A stretch of 64,000 nt of DNA, from the NCBI RefSeq assembly GCF_964019385.1, contig NC_088653.1:16248598-16312597 (forward strand). The letters are read 5' to 3'. The notes under the pieces were generated by a model, which was given only the letters and a program-made list of their open reading frames with translations, was not told the origin of the DNA and did no database searches. Below, piece after piece: positions 52,137 to 63,200 of the stretch; within the stretch, counting starts at the first letter, position 1, and each line of letters opens with the position of its first letter. The position numbers and the translations under genes are program-made. Source of the stretch: Sycon ciliatum. Lineage: Eukaryota > Porifera > Calcarea > Leucosolenida > Sycettidae.

Positions 52137-52484
52137 AGAGAGGTTCCGCACTATTACGTAAAGTTGAGCAACTTTACGTTAATGGGCGGGAAAAACCCGT
52201 GAATTCGCGAGTTTGCACTCCACTTACGGAAAGTTGTCTACGGAGAGTACGTAGATAGGGCTCTGATAACGTAGCTGGTCCGTAAGTGGATTGGGGTACA
52301 CAATTATGACTCTCTCCCCAGGTCGATCTGGTCGTACACTGCCGCGTTCGGAGTGGTCAAGGGCGGCTACGTGATTCGAAAACTCCGCATGGCGGAACAC
52401 AGATGCGCATGCAGTTTACGTAAAGACTTTCCGTAGATCGACTACGTTTTTTACTAACGTAATTGCGTTATGCGGAACCTCTCT
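52137..52484. mobile_element. MITE with AGAGAGGTTCCGCA termini
   Basis: Terminal inverted AGAGAGGTTCCGCA, with ACGTAA-rich subterminal sequence on both sides. The same end motif as 14796-15063. Confidence 0.75.
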
Positions 52485-52489
52485 ATTGA

Positions 52490-53070
52490 CTGCTCAGTGT
52501 GCGATGTGTGCACAAAGTACGTATCGTATGACCTTCAGACAGGACACCGCCTCCACAGCACGGCCCACGAAAGGACGAGTTGGTGGGGCGCTCTCGCCGT
52601 ACTGTACAAGTATATCTCTCTGTACAAGCAGAAATCTCCTGCACCAATCTCTACTCCTTCTCTTCTCCTCGATGTGCTCTCAGCCCACACATTGCCGCCC
52701 TTGGTAGCCATTACACAAACCAAAAAATCCAAACAACAAAGGGGTTATGGGTACGTGTACTTCAAGTTTGTTATTATTATTATTATACGCACGTCCGCGT
52801 TTACGTCGACAGTAAGTCCACGTATTCACATGTGCCAGAAGACGGGCAGAGTGGCCAGAGAGGAAAACAAAAAAAAGTAAAAAAAAACAAACAAAAAAAG
52901 TATTAAAAAAACAAAAAATCAAGTCTTGTTACCACCGTAAAGTACCGCCAAGACGCCCCACCGTCTCGTCCTTTCGCCGTCGGATTGTGGCGGTGGTCTC
53001 CTGTCCGTAGGTTATACGACACAAACCTTGTACACATATTGCACGCTGTACAGTCAATCCGTACTCCGCT
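52490..53070. mobile_element. Imperfect foldback element
   Basis: Left arm 52482-52615 and right arm 52925-53065 are inverted and about three-quarters alike (GACCTTCAGACAGGACACCG, CGAAAGGACGAG, GGGGCG, CCGTAC). Confidence 0.6.
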
Positions 53071-53109
53071 TATCTTCGAGCGGACACGAGCTCCGCACAA
53101 ACACCTGCT

Positions 53110-53842
53110 AAGAGTACACGGAGGTTCTCACACCGTACACACTTCGTCACGCTCTGCCATACGGTTTTCAATTCCCTGGCTGCAAAACCAAGGCGGGACG
53201 CTCTTGCGAGACGGAACGCTCCCGCGGTACGAGGTGATTCGTCTTTAAAAAAAAAACATTGGGTCATTTCTTAACAAATCGGTAAAATATCTCATTGCCA
53301 GCGCCCGCAAAAAGTCACGTGAAATTTCTTTTCGCCATTGTCATTATCAATGTGCTGTCCAGTTCGCCTCCAAAATTGACATTGATATTCCTTCAGGGAG
53401 TGACATTGCAAGAGCTTTCAGTCTGCATGTGCGCGATGTTTACGGCAAAATAGAGTGTAAAGGATCCATAGCCGCCGGTTTCAACCTCCAGTGACAGCAC
53501 ATTTAGCTGAGGAGGAAGCATATGATAGCTACACACTAGATGGGACGCCTGGGAAGGAGGAATGTCAGTGTTTTGACCCTGGCAATGGCCAAACATTGGC
53601 AATTGCTGAATTCGCTAACCGACTGTTGAGCACAATTGCATAATGCAACCATGGTGACACACCTGTTGCTATGCAAGCTTGAATGGCTTGTATTTAGATC
53701 AACATTTGCCTTCTTTGCCTTTTATTTGTATTCTTTTTTCTGTTTTACTGGTGTGGTTGGCTTTCACCCTTGTCTCAGTTTTACTGGCCGTCATCATGAT
53801 GTGCCATGAGATAATGATATAAAAAATAAAAAAAACAAAAAA
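53110..53842 (+). pseudogene. LINE 3' end remains
   Basis: A short LINE-like reading SRSAIRFSIPWLQNQG is at 53155-53210. The 3' UTR at 53700-53842 (GTGTGGTTGGCTTTCACCC, TTACTGGC, GTGCCATGAG, then an A-rich tail) resembles 56560-56671. Both are probably 3' ends of one LINE family. Confidence 0.45.
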
Positions 53843-54215
53843 ACATGATCTTGATCCAGTCTTGCTGGACCACCGTGAATATGTAGAGTCTCTTTCTATT
53901 GGAGACTGACTTGAAATCGTGCTGCTCCAGCCCATTTCACTATGGCGTTAAGAAATGACCACACAAAATATAATGTGGAAAAATTGCCTTTTTCAACTGC
54001 CTGCCTCCCAACACCAACGAGAATGTGAATGAACAACCCACCATTGCAATCTAGGGACATCAGTATTGCATTTTCCGAGGAAGAAATGGAAAGATTCTCA
54101 CCTTGAACCCTACAGAAGGCTTTTTGACTATCGCGTTAAGTAATGAAGAATCACCTCGTACTTTACGGTCGCAATATTCCTTTTGAAGAAATCTCACCAC
54201 AAAAATATCACATAC

Positions 54216-54329
54216 CTTCGCAAAAGGGACCGCCGAAACCCGTTTTACATACGCAGGCAAAACTTCCATATACGTCCACACACTTTGTATTAGGCTCAGT
54301 GCATGTGTGTGTAAAACACTCGTTCTTTT
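54216..54329 (-). CDS. Calcium-binding EGF-like exon
   Basis: A textbook 114-nt phase 1-1 exon. The acceptor is TTACCTTCTTGCAG and the donor GTATGTGA. It reads KNECFTHTC, TEPNTKCVDVYGSF, ACVCKTGFGGPFCE with six EGF-spaced cysteines; NEC and the YGSF aromatic suit a calcium-binding EGF. It is one module of an extracellular multi-EGF protein encoded on the minus strand. The next exon downstream is probably 51043-50920. Upstream exons are outside or not recognised. Confidence 0.85.
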
Positions 54330-54384
54330 CTGCAAGAAGGTAAACAAACCGACATCGGCAGGAACCGACGCACATACCGACGCA

Positions 54385-54412
54385 CATACACACACATGCA
54401 CACACACACACG

Positions 54413-54460
<48 letters not shown>

Positions 54461-54475
54461 CACACACACACACAT

Positions 54476-54519
<44 letters not shown>
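54385..54519. repeat. (CA)n microsatellite
   Basis: CA run with CATGCA interruptions, in the intron upstream of the EGF exon. Confidence 0.97.
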
Positions 54520-54520
<1 letters not shown>

Positions 54521-54522
54521 CA

Positions 54523-55058
54523 GGCTGTGTTTACACTACAACGCACGGCCAGATTTCCGTTTTTCAGTCCCACATTTCCTTTTTTCATTTTCGTGCGTTT
54601 ACAAGATCAAAGCTGATCCGAGGTGGTCTCCGTTTGTATCGTTTTCGCGCGTCTACATGGGAGCAAAGGATCCGCCAAAGTTCGTCATGTGCCAATGTGT
54701 TGTCGTGGAAGCACCAATCACACTCAAGGAATAGTTGAAAACAGGCCACACGACAACACTCGTCACATGACGAAAACTGTAAAAGCAATTTTTTGATTGT
54801 CGGATCCGTGTGAACGGCCGAAAACGGAACAAACGTGACGGAAAACGAGGCCAGCACACCGTTTCGACTGTTTACACACCCAAATTTGGCCGGCAGAACA
54901 TTTCCGTTTTCAAATTCTTCCACCTTGGCCAGCGTTTTGGCTTTCTTCCGTTTTGGTGTACAACTTTTACGTTTTGCTCAGCGTACCGTGTAAATGAACC
55001 ATGCATCCGAAAGAATTTTGCTGCGTTTTCACCGCAGCGTTGTCGTTTAAACGCAGCC
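54523..55058. mobile_element. GTTTACAC-rich MITE, third copy
   Basis: GGCTGTGTTTACAC termini with TCA on each side (54520-54522, 55059-55061). The interior is colinear with 10838-11369. It has the single AAAGTTCGTCATGT site at which the concatemer entered the 4.3-kb copy. Confidence 0.85.
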
Positions 55059-55539
55059 TCACACTCACACATGCACACACGTACACGTATGCACACATAC
55101 ACATAAGCGTGTGGCTTGGCGCTAGCGCAACATGGAGACAGAAAATGCGATTTTTGGTCAAATACATCTCTATCATTTCGCACAGTTACAGAGCCACAGA
55201 TGACACTTGATCTGGGGGATGGCGTCCCACGGAACGGTGGTCCATGTCCCGCCCTGAACGCAATTTTATTCTCGGATTTTTGGGCTAAGCAGGCCCGCTA
55301 AAAGAAGGGAACCATACGCTCGAGATGCTATTTGAAAACCAGGCGGACGAAGTGTTCTTCATGCGTAGGAATGCCAACACAAACTGGCCAGTGGCGCTTC
55401 TAGATATTCTGCCGCGAAATGTTACCGGCTCATCGGCGATATGTTGCATTCATTTCGCCAGGCCACTCGATACCGTGTTACCTGTTTGCTCCAGTGTGTG
55501 CCTCAAAATTTGAGTCACGTGTTCGGCAATGTCCAGTAT
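55059..55539. other. Unassigned stretch
   Basis: CA-rich at the start; no gene recognised. Confidence 0.4.
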
Positions 55540-55934
55540 CAAGACGCACACTCTAGTGTGCAACTCGGGATGGCTCCTGTGGGAGCGTAATCCGTGCAGT
55601 ACGTCATTTCTGACTGCATGGTAAGCAACAGGTACGGTGAAAAGTTTCGTAACCAGTCACGGTCGTGCAGGTCATGGAGTTTGTCCTGATTTCGGGGTTT
55701 TGATTCGGGGAGCCTGGTGAAATTATTGGCCAGCGGATACAATCACACAAAACGCCGGAATCCTAAAACAGGACGTCTAAATCATGCAAACTTGGCTGAT
55801 TTCCGGGCTGTGAAGAAAATTTGAGCTGTACGCAAGTCGCGGCTTGGCCGACCTCATCAGGGTGACGTAGTGCACGAACTGCGCTGTTTCAGATCTGATA
55901 TGCACAGTTGCACACTCTGGTTTATGTACTCTTG
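55540..55934. mobile_element. Diverged MITE of the CAAGAGTACATAA family
   Basis: The right end is AGTTGCACACTCTGG then TTTATGTACTCTTG; the left end has GCACACTCTAGTGTGCAACT with a decayed terminus. About 395 bp. Confidence 0.55.
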
Positions 55935-57000
55935 ACAATAGTGTGCCACATTTTGGCTCCATTTTGCCCAAATGAACCAAAGGTGAGCCAGGTGACGAGA
56001 AAATGCGAGAAATTTAGTCACTTGCACTGCCAGTTTTACCCTTTCACTACCCATTATTTTCGCAATTGAGTCAATTCACAGTCTGCAAAAACACTTCGTC
56101 GTGCGCTATTTATGCACCAAGGAGTGAAAGTGATAGTTGCAGTCGATAGTCAAGGTCTTTCTGAAGACGTACATCCCTCATTTGTAATAGTCCGACAATA
56201 TTTGAGCGTGTGACGAAATATTTAGTGATCGCCTATTGCATCGATCCACATGGATCGATATTTGAATGGCTGGTAGTGAGAGGGTTAAACCGGTCCCATT
56301 TTCCCGATATCCAGCCCGCACATCGGTATCTTACTCCGTTTTGCCGGCAAATTTTTTTCAAAATTCTTCTTCATAATTCTTCGATTAGATGTTTTGCTAG
56401 CAAGATTGCTAGCAAAATCGGGCTGCGCCTAGCCATGTGGACAGTGGAACCAACATGGTCGACATCAGTAAACAAAGTCACAGTCACCACTTCCGCTGCA
56501 TAGCTCGCTGAGCATCCCATTGCTTTGTAAGTTGCTAATCCCTTCCCACTTTGTGTACGTGCTCTTCATTTTCTTTTTTCTCTTCTTCCGTGGTTGGTCT
56601 CACCCTCTCCTCAATTCAATTGGCTGTCTTGACATGCCACGACGTGCAGAAATAAATAAATAAATAAATAAAAAATCATGTGGCCTGTAGATGCGTGGGT
56701 TGAGGGGAGTTGGAACCAACATGGCAACATCATGTTTTTTTCTTCTTTTTTTTCTTCTGAATACTGCAGAAGCAGAACCATCACAGGGATGAATTTATCC
56801 GGTATCGCATCGCAGTTTGCTACGCAAAATCGATCTACTGCTACTCAAAAATCACAGCGACACGCGGAAAACTGCGACACAAACATGTACACGCGTTATC
56901 CATGCTTTTTGTAGCTTACGCCACAATTGAGGTTTTGCATAGCAAAAACTGCTATGCAAAATATGACAGTAAATTCATCCCTGCCTCAGATGCTGTTCAG
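55935..57000. other. Unassigned stretch, including a LINE 3' tail
   Basis: GTGGTTGGTCTCACCC at 56592 leads into (AAAT)n at 56651-56671, a LINE 3' end like 53700-53842. GCTAGCAAGATTGCTAGC near 56397 is palindromic and recurs at 58075. No gene recognised. Confidence 0.45.
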
Positions 57001-57069
57001 ATGCGTGGGGGGGGGGGGGGGGGGGATGGCATATCGCATGGAAGTGTGACCCATGAATGCATGGGTGGA

Positions 57070-57735
57070 ATGTAGTTGGAGCAAACATGGCCGCCGACAT
57101 CACGTGGCCCACAGATGCAGATGTTGAGTACTAATCAGTGTAGTTGGAGCCAATATGGCAGACATCACGTGACCCACAGATGCATGGGGTTGAGTGGAGT
57201 TTTGGAGTCAACATGGCCGATATCACGTGACCCACAGATGCATGGGGTTGAGTGGAGTTTTGGAGTCAACATGGCCGATATCACGTGACCCACAGATGCA
57301 CGGGGGTTGAGTGGAGTTTGGAGCCAACATGGCCGCCGACATCACGTGACCCACAGATGCATGGGGGTTGAGGGGAGTTTGGTCCACTGTTTGGAGCCAA
57401 TATGACCGATATCACGACACCCACAGATGCACGGGCGTTGAGTGGAGTTTGGAGCCAACATGGCCGATAAAACGTGACCCACAGATGCACGGGCGTTGAG
57501 TGGAGTTTGGAGCCAACATGGCCGATAAAACGTGACCCACAGATGCACGGGGGTTGAGTTGAGTTTGGAGCCAACATGGCCGATATCACGTGACCCACAG
57601 ATGCACGGGGCTGAGTGGAGTTTGGAGCCAACATGGCTGATATCACGTGACCCACAGATGCACGGGGGTTGAGTGGAGTTTGGAGCCAACATGGCCGATA
57701 TCACGTGACCCACAAATGCATGGGGGGTTGAGTGG
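57070..57735. repeat. Minisatellite, about 60-bp unit, roughly eleven copies
   Basis: Repeats of GATATCACGTGACCCACAGATGCA, a G-run, GTTGAGTGGAGTTTGGAGCC and AACATGGCC. Unit lengths vary from about 50 to 75 bp. Related single copies are near 56440, 58130 and 58210. ORFs within simply repeat. Confidence 0.9.
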
Positions 57736-58234
57736 TAGGCAAAGGCCGATTTTTCCAGTGAAGCAATATTTTAGCCGCAAATTTTTACTGGTTCATCGTC
57801 GATATTTCGCTTTCATTTTGCCTGGCCACTCGATATTGTGCTCCCTTTTTGCTCCAATGCGAGGCCAACATTGTGTCACGTGTTGGAAAACTGACCAAAA
57901 GTGGGTCACGGGTTGGCGAAAATGAGAAAAAGTGAGCCACGTGTCAGCAAAACTGTGCGAATATGAGTCGCGTGCACCGTACAAGTGTACAATCTCCTAA
58001 TTTTCCGGCAAACATACTGATATTTTGCTCCGTTTTGCCAGCAAATTCTCTTCCAAAATTCTTCGATATTTTTGCTAGCTGAATTGCTAGCAAAATCAAG
58101 CTATGTCTATTGAGTGAACAGTGGAGCCAACATGGCCGCCGACATCATGTGATCCGTAAATGCAGGTGCCCACTGCCCGGGCCGGGGGGGGGGGGGGGAT
58201 TGATCGGAGTTGGAGCCAACATGGCTGCCCTGAA
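57736..58234. other. Degenerate satellite-related stretch
   Basis: It contains GCCACTCGATA, CACGTGTTGG and GCTAGC words also found near 55460 and 56390, hinting at an old larger repeat unit. No gene. Confidence 0.45.
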
Positions 58235-58568
58235 CGGTCATGCGATAAATGTGGTCATGTGACAGATGTGGTCATGTGACATACAAGGTCATGTGACAGA
58301 TGTGGTCATGCGGCTGATGTGGTCATGCGACAGATGTGGTCATGCGACAGATGTGGTCATGCGACAGATGTGGTCATTCTACAGATGTGGTCATGCGACA
58401 TATGTGGTCATGTGACGGATGTGGTCATGCGACAGATGTGGTCATGTGACGGATGTGGTCATGCGACAGATGTGGTCATGTGACAGAGGTGGTCATGTGA
58501 CAGACGTGGTCTTGTCACAGACGAGGTCTTGTGACAGACGAGGTCTTGTGACAGACGTGGTCATTTTT
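58235..58568 (+). repeat. 17-bp minisatellite, first block
   Basis: About 19 copies of GATGTGGTCATGYGACA with drift. It resumes at 59525-59779, split by the MITE at 58586-59429. Confidence 0.9.
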
Positions 58569-58585
58569 TTCAATTTTTACTAGTA

Positions 58586-59429
58586 CTGTAAAGTCCGCTG
58601 CAAACGCCCACCACCCCATTTTTGCAAGATCTGCTGGCCTGTACACACTGACCCCATGTACTGTCACCCCTACGGTACGAAAGTGCATCTCACACCGTAG
58701 CGCGAAGAGCGCTTTGCTACGGTAAACTATGTCCACTTTCCTGGTTTCAAAATCATTTGGGCACTAGCCACAAGCTAGCTCGTAGTGATTTTATGATGAT
58801 GGTTGTTTTATTTCGCAAAACCAAACGGGAGTTTCTTCCGAGTAACAAGGTAGCGAAGAACAGAGTATTGCAGGGACCAAATACACTTCTGACGGTGTTT
58901 CAAGCCATCGTTTCCAAATCACACAACGCCCAAAGGCAAGTGTTTTTCTCGAGCACTGCAGAGTTTTCAACAAATTAGCAGCGACTTTGTAGTTGTAGCT
59001 TCGTGACATACCCTGTTCGACTTGCAACTGCAATACTGCGGCGAGTCAAGTCGTTGAATGACGCTTCGTCAGAACAATCACTGTTCCGTTCTGAAAGCGC
59101 GACACCGTGGCACTGCAGAAATTTCATGAAAACCAGATGGATTCTACGGCATTACCACATGGAGAGCAAACTGCCACAAAGACGACTCATTTATCGAATG
59201 AAAGGAAATCGCGACAGAAGTTTTTTTTTGCAGCAAGATAATGACAATCGCTTTTGCAGAGCCTCCTGGTAAGACATATGCAGTTTGTAGGCATTACAGC
59301 CGTTTTCGTACGCATTCGACCTTCATGCCAGATTTCTACAACTATATTGACCTGATAAACACGAAAATAGTATGGACCCGCTGGGGTGGGCGCTTGCTGC
59401 AAAGCGGGCGTTTGCAGCGGACTTTACGG
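58586..59429. mobile_element. MITE with CTGTAAAGTCCGCTGCAAAC termini
   Basis: Ends CTGTAAAGTCCGCTGCAAAC and the inverse of CCGTAAAGTCCGCTGCAAAC, with TA on each side. 844 bp inserted in the 17-bp minisatellite. The terminal CYGTAAAGT links it to 25406-25700. Confidence 0.8.
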
Positions 59430-59524
59430 TATACAAAAGTCCACTATACTCCCGAACATGTGGGAGAAGTGGCGGCGGGGCCAGGCTGCTCTGCTGACCT
59501 CAAAGGTCACGGCATGGGAACAAA

Positions 59525-59779
59525 TTATGTGCTCATGTGCCAGATGTGGTCATGTTACAGATGCGGTCCTGTGACAGATGTGGTCATGTGACGTGACGGA
59601 TGTGGTCATGCGACAGTTGTGGTCATGTGACAGATGTGGGTCATGTGACGTGACGGATGTGGTCATGCGACAGTTGTGGTCATGTGACAGATGTGGGCAT
59701 TTGACAGATGTGGTCATGTGACAGATGTGGTCATGCGACAGATGTCATGTGACAGATGTGGTCATGTGACACATGTGGT
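59525..59779 (+). repeat. 17-bp minisatellite, second block
   Basis: About 14 copies of the same unit, ending at the 5' LTR. Confidence 0.9.
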
Positions 59780-60122
59780 TGAAGTAGAGTAACCCTCTTG
59801 CGCATGTTGTACGTAATGTAATGATTGATACGTACTTTCGATATTGATTTCGCTGGTGCACACGTTGGTGCAGTGCTGGTACACGCGCTGGTGCACACGC
59901 TGATGCACGCGCTGGTGCAGCCAGTTGTTTTCCGTTGTACGTGATGCAGCTTGTTGAGGAGAAGGGTTTTCAATATCTTGTGTTTAGTTCTTCTTGCTTC
60001 TGGCCTGGTCGAGGTCGTGCTTTTTTCTTCTGTAAACTTCTTGTGCATTTTGGAATTGAAATTAATAATTATAGTCCAACTTATATCCTTGCGCTGGTCT
60101 GGTGGTGGATAATTCCACAACA
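59780..60122 (+). repeat. 5' LTR
   Basis: Starts TGAAGTAGAG. Its first 198 bases recur at 63803-64000 with one difference (A in 5', G in 3', in the GGTGCAC(A/G)CGCTG block). An internal GCTGGTGCAC-type repeat occurs. The 3' boundary is inferred from the primer binding site at 60126. Confidence 0.85.
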
Positions 60123-60125
60123 ACG

Positions 60126-60141
60126 TGGTACCGAAACCCGG
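60126..60141 (+). promoter_or_regulatory. Primer binding site
   Basis: TGGTACCGAAACCCGG complements a tRNA 3' end: CCA, discriminator A, a 7-nt acceptor strand and a 5-nt T-stem strand can be laid out. I do not assign the tRNA. Confidence 0.7.
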
Positions 60142-60222
60142 TTTTGAGTGGACCGTTGGCGCTTTGTGGTTAGGTTCTCGGAGAGTATTAATTTTGTTAT
60201 TTCACTGCCTGTTTCAGTAGTA

Positions 60223-63200
60223 ATGGCGTCGTCTGCTGGACATTCCTTGTTGCGGCCGTATCGTGGAGGAGATGACGACCTGGAAGCGTTCTTGCTGAAA
60301 TTCCGCGTGGTGTCACGGATACAGAAATGGACGTCGGAAGCTAAAAGAATGGACCACTTTCCTTTATTCCTAGACAAGGACGCGTTCACTGTTTGGAGTG
60401 CGCTGCCGGACGTCGAGCAGACCAGTGAGGAGGTTGTCCATGGTGCGCTCCGAGCCGCTTTCTGCATCACGCCAGCAGAGGCGTATAAGAAGTTTGTGGC
60501 CAGAACTCTTCGTCGGGGAGAGAGCGTTGACGTCTACTTGGCCGACTTGAGGAGATTTCTCCGCCAGAGTGGTCATATTGAAGCGCATGACACTTCGTCA
60601 GGGAAGTCGTGTGACCCAGTGCTCCTGGAGCAGTTTCTGCTCGGCATTCCGCAGGTGCTGGCATGTCAGGTGCGCCTCCAGCATGCCTTGCACTGTATGA
60701 CTGTGGATCAGTGTGCGGATCAAGTTCGCGTGTTGGTTTCTGCAACCCAGGTGTCGGCTGCACCAGTACAGGGTGCACGTTCTGCGGCATTTGCAGCGAC
60801 GTCGTCTAGTAGCAGCGGACCTAGCAAGCGGTCTGTGTTGTGTTACCGGTGTAATAAGGTCGGCCATATTCAGCGGAATTGCCCGCAGCTACCTAAGTCA
60901 CCAGCATCCGGCGAACCTGTTTGCTATGGTTGCAAGGAGCGAGGCCACGTCCGCAGTGCGTGCCCCCAGCGGAAGGGGTGTGCTGGAGCAGCTGCGAGTG
61001 AGGATGTCGGCCATGTCTGCGTCGCGTCGGAGATTGATGGGCCCGCAGTAGCGTTGCCACGGATCTTCTTGCCTGTGAAGCGTTGTGATGCGGTGGCGTT
61101 TCGGCGTTGTGTTGCTGCCATCGACTCGTGCTCAACACACACGTTGGTGTCTCGTCAGTTGGCAGAGGACTTGGCACTGGAGGTGACGACGTCAACGCCT
61201 GATATCATCACCGTTGACGGCAATACACTCAAGGTATTGGGCTCGGCTGTTCTGGATGTCGAGCGGGTGGACGAGACGGTATTTCTGCCTTTCTCGTCTG
61301 TGTCTGTATCAATTGTTCCGGAGTTGAGTGTTGTGAATGCGGATGTGCTTCTGGGCCTCAACCTGATATCGCAGCATGGCGGAGTTGACCTCAAGTACGC
61401 GGACTCCAAGCTCGTCGGAGCATCTTTCGGTCAAGCAGCTTCAGCTTCCGCAGATGTGCCCAGTTCGGACGTGCGCAGTGATGATGGTGATTCGCCTCAG
61501 CTGCTACGCCATGTTACCGTGGAGCATGACGGGGAAGATGTCATTCTGACCACTGCGGATGGGTCAGTTCGTTGGCGCGCTGATGTTGGCTACTGGGAGC
61601 TTACGTGGGCATGGAAAGACGAACCCCCCACGCGTCCAGTCGGGTCAGGCATTGGTGAATATCCCCGGCATAGCCTGTCAACAGACCAGGAGTCACAATT
61701 CTGCGAGGAAGTGGACATGTGGATCCGCAATGGATGGTTGGTACCCCATGACCAAGCAGTCCATGGTGAGCCTGGTGCTGTGTTGCCCTTGTTGGCGGTG
61801 GCCCAGACGCACAAGGAGTCCACCCCTGTCCGCCCGTGTTTGGACTACCGGCAACTCAACAAGTTGATTGTGTCGCATCCAGGTTTGGACGTGCCTGTTT
61901 GCCAAGAGAAGTTGCGTCAGTGGAGGTCTATTGGCAACGCCGACAGCCACGTGTTGCTGGACATCAGCAAGGCTTACCTCAACATCCGCATCGCGCCAGC
62001 TCTCGCCAAGTTCCAAACGGTCGTCTGGAAGGGCCAGCTGTTCGCAATGGAGAGGATGGGCTTCGGTCTATCGATTGCGCCCAAATTCATGGACATAATC
62101 GTCAAGTGGGTCCTCCGTGCGTATGCTGATGTGGACAACTATGTCGACGATTTGTATGTTCCGAAGCCTCGTCTGCGTGCTGTCACCGTTCAGTTGTCGC
62201 AGTACGGGTTGCCCACCAAGCCAGCGGAGCCAGTCGTCTCTGCTAGGGTACTTGGTCTGCAGCTGTCAGAGTCTGCAGATGGCCAAGTGAGGTGGAAGCG
62301 TCGTGGTGACGTCATGCCGACCTGTCAGCCCGATGCCATCACACGACGCGAGATTTTCAAGTGGTGTGGCAAGCTGACCAGCCACTATCCCGTCGGCTCC
62401 TGGCTGCGCCCAGCGTGCAGTTATCTGAAGCGTCTGTCTAGCCTTCAGCCTGGATGGGATGATCCAGTGTCTCATGAAGTCGTCGCTTGTTGTGCGGAAG
62501 TCATTCACCGTCTGCGGACCGATGACCCTGCGCAAGGTGTGTGGTCAGTTCCTGAAGGCGCACAGTGGTCGTTGTGGTGTGATGCTTCGGACATCGCACA
62601 TGGTGCTGTCATTCAGGCCGATGGTATGATCGTCGAGGATGGCTGCTGGCTGCGGCAGAAGGACGACCGGCGACACATTAACATCGCTGAGCTTGACGCC
62701 GTGATCAAGGGATTGAACCTTGCCGTGCAGTGGCAAGTGAAGGAGCTCACGCTATTCACCGATTCCAAGACTGTGGCTGCTTGGTTGCAATCGGTGCTTG
62801 GCAATGTGTCTCGTGTTAGCGTCAGCGGCCTGCAGCAGGTACTTGTGCAGCGCCGTCTCCAGATTATCACTGATCTCGTCGCTGTCACGGGCTTGACGGT
62901 CAAGGTCCAGTGGATCAGCAGTCAGCAGAACAAGGCGGATCAATTGACCCGTGTTCCCAGCAGCTGGATCCGATGTGGCAAGACGCTCCTTGCTCGGACT
63001 GCACCGTCCGTCACCGCTGCGGTGGTGACCGTTGGTCTATTCTCATTGGACAGAGTATCTGCTGCTCAGAATGCAGATCCTCGGATTGTTTCGACTCGCC
63101 AGCAAGTCATCAATGGTGCCCCAGTTACTGATCCTGCGTTTGTCAAGGTCAAGTCACAGCTCGTAGTCCATGATGGTATGCTGTGTCGAAGTGTGAAGTT

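Noticed and set aside
54060..54517. Cys-Val-rich N-terminal part of the EGF-containing open frame
   Set aside because: It is the (CA)n repeat in the intron; the splice acceptor at 54330 separates it from the exon.
57281..57713. Repetitive HVISAMLAPNSTQP-type proteins
   Set aside because: Shadow translation of the 60-bp minisatellite.
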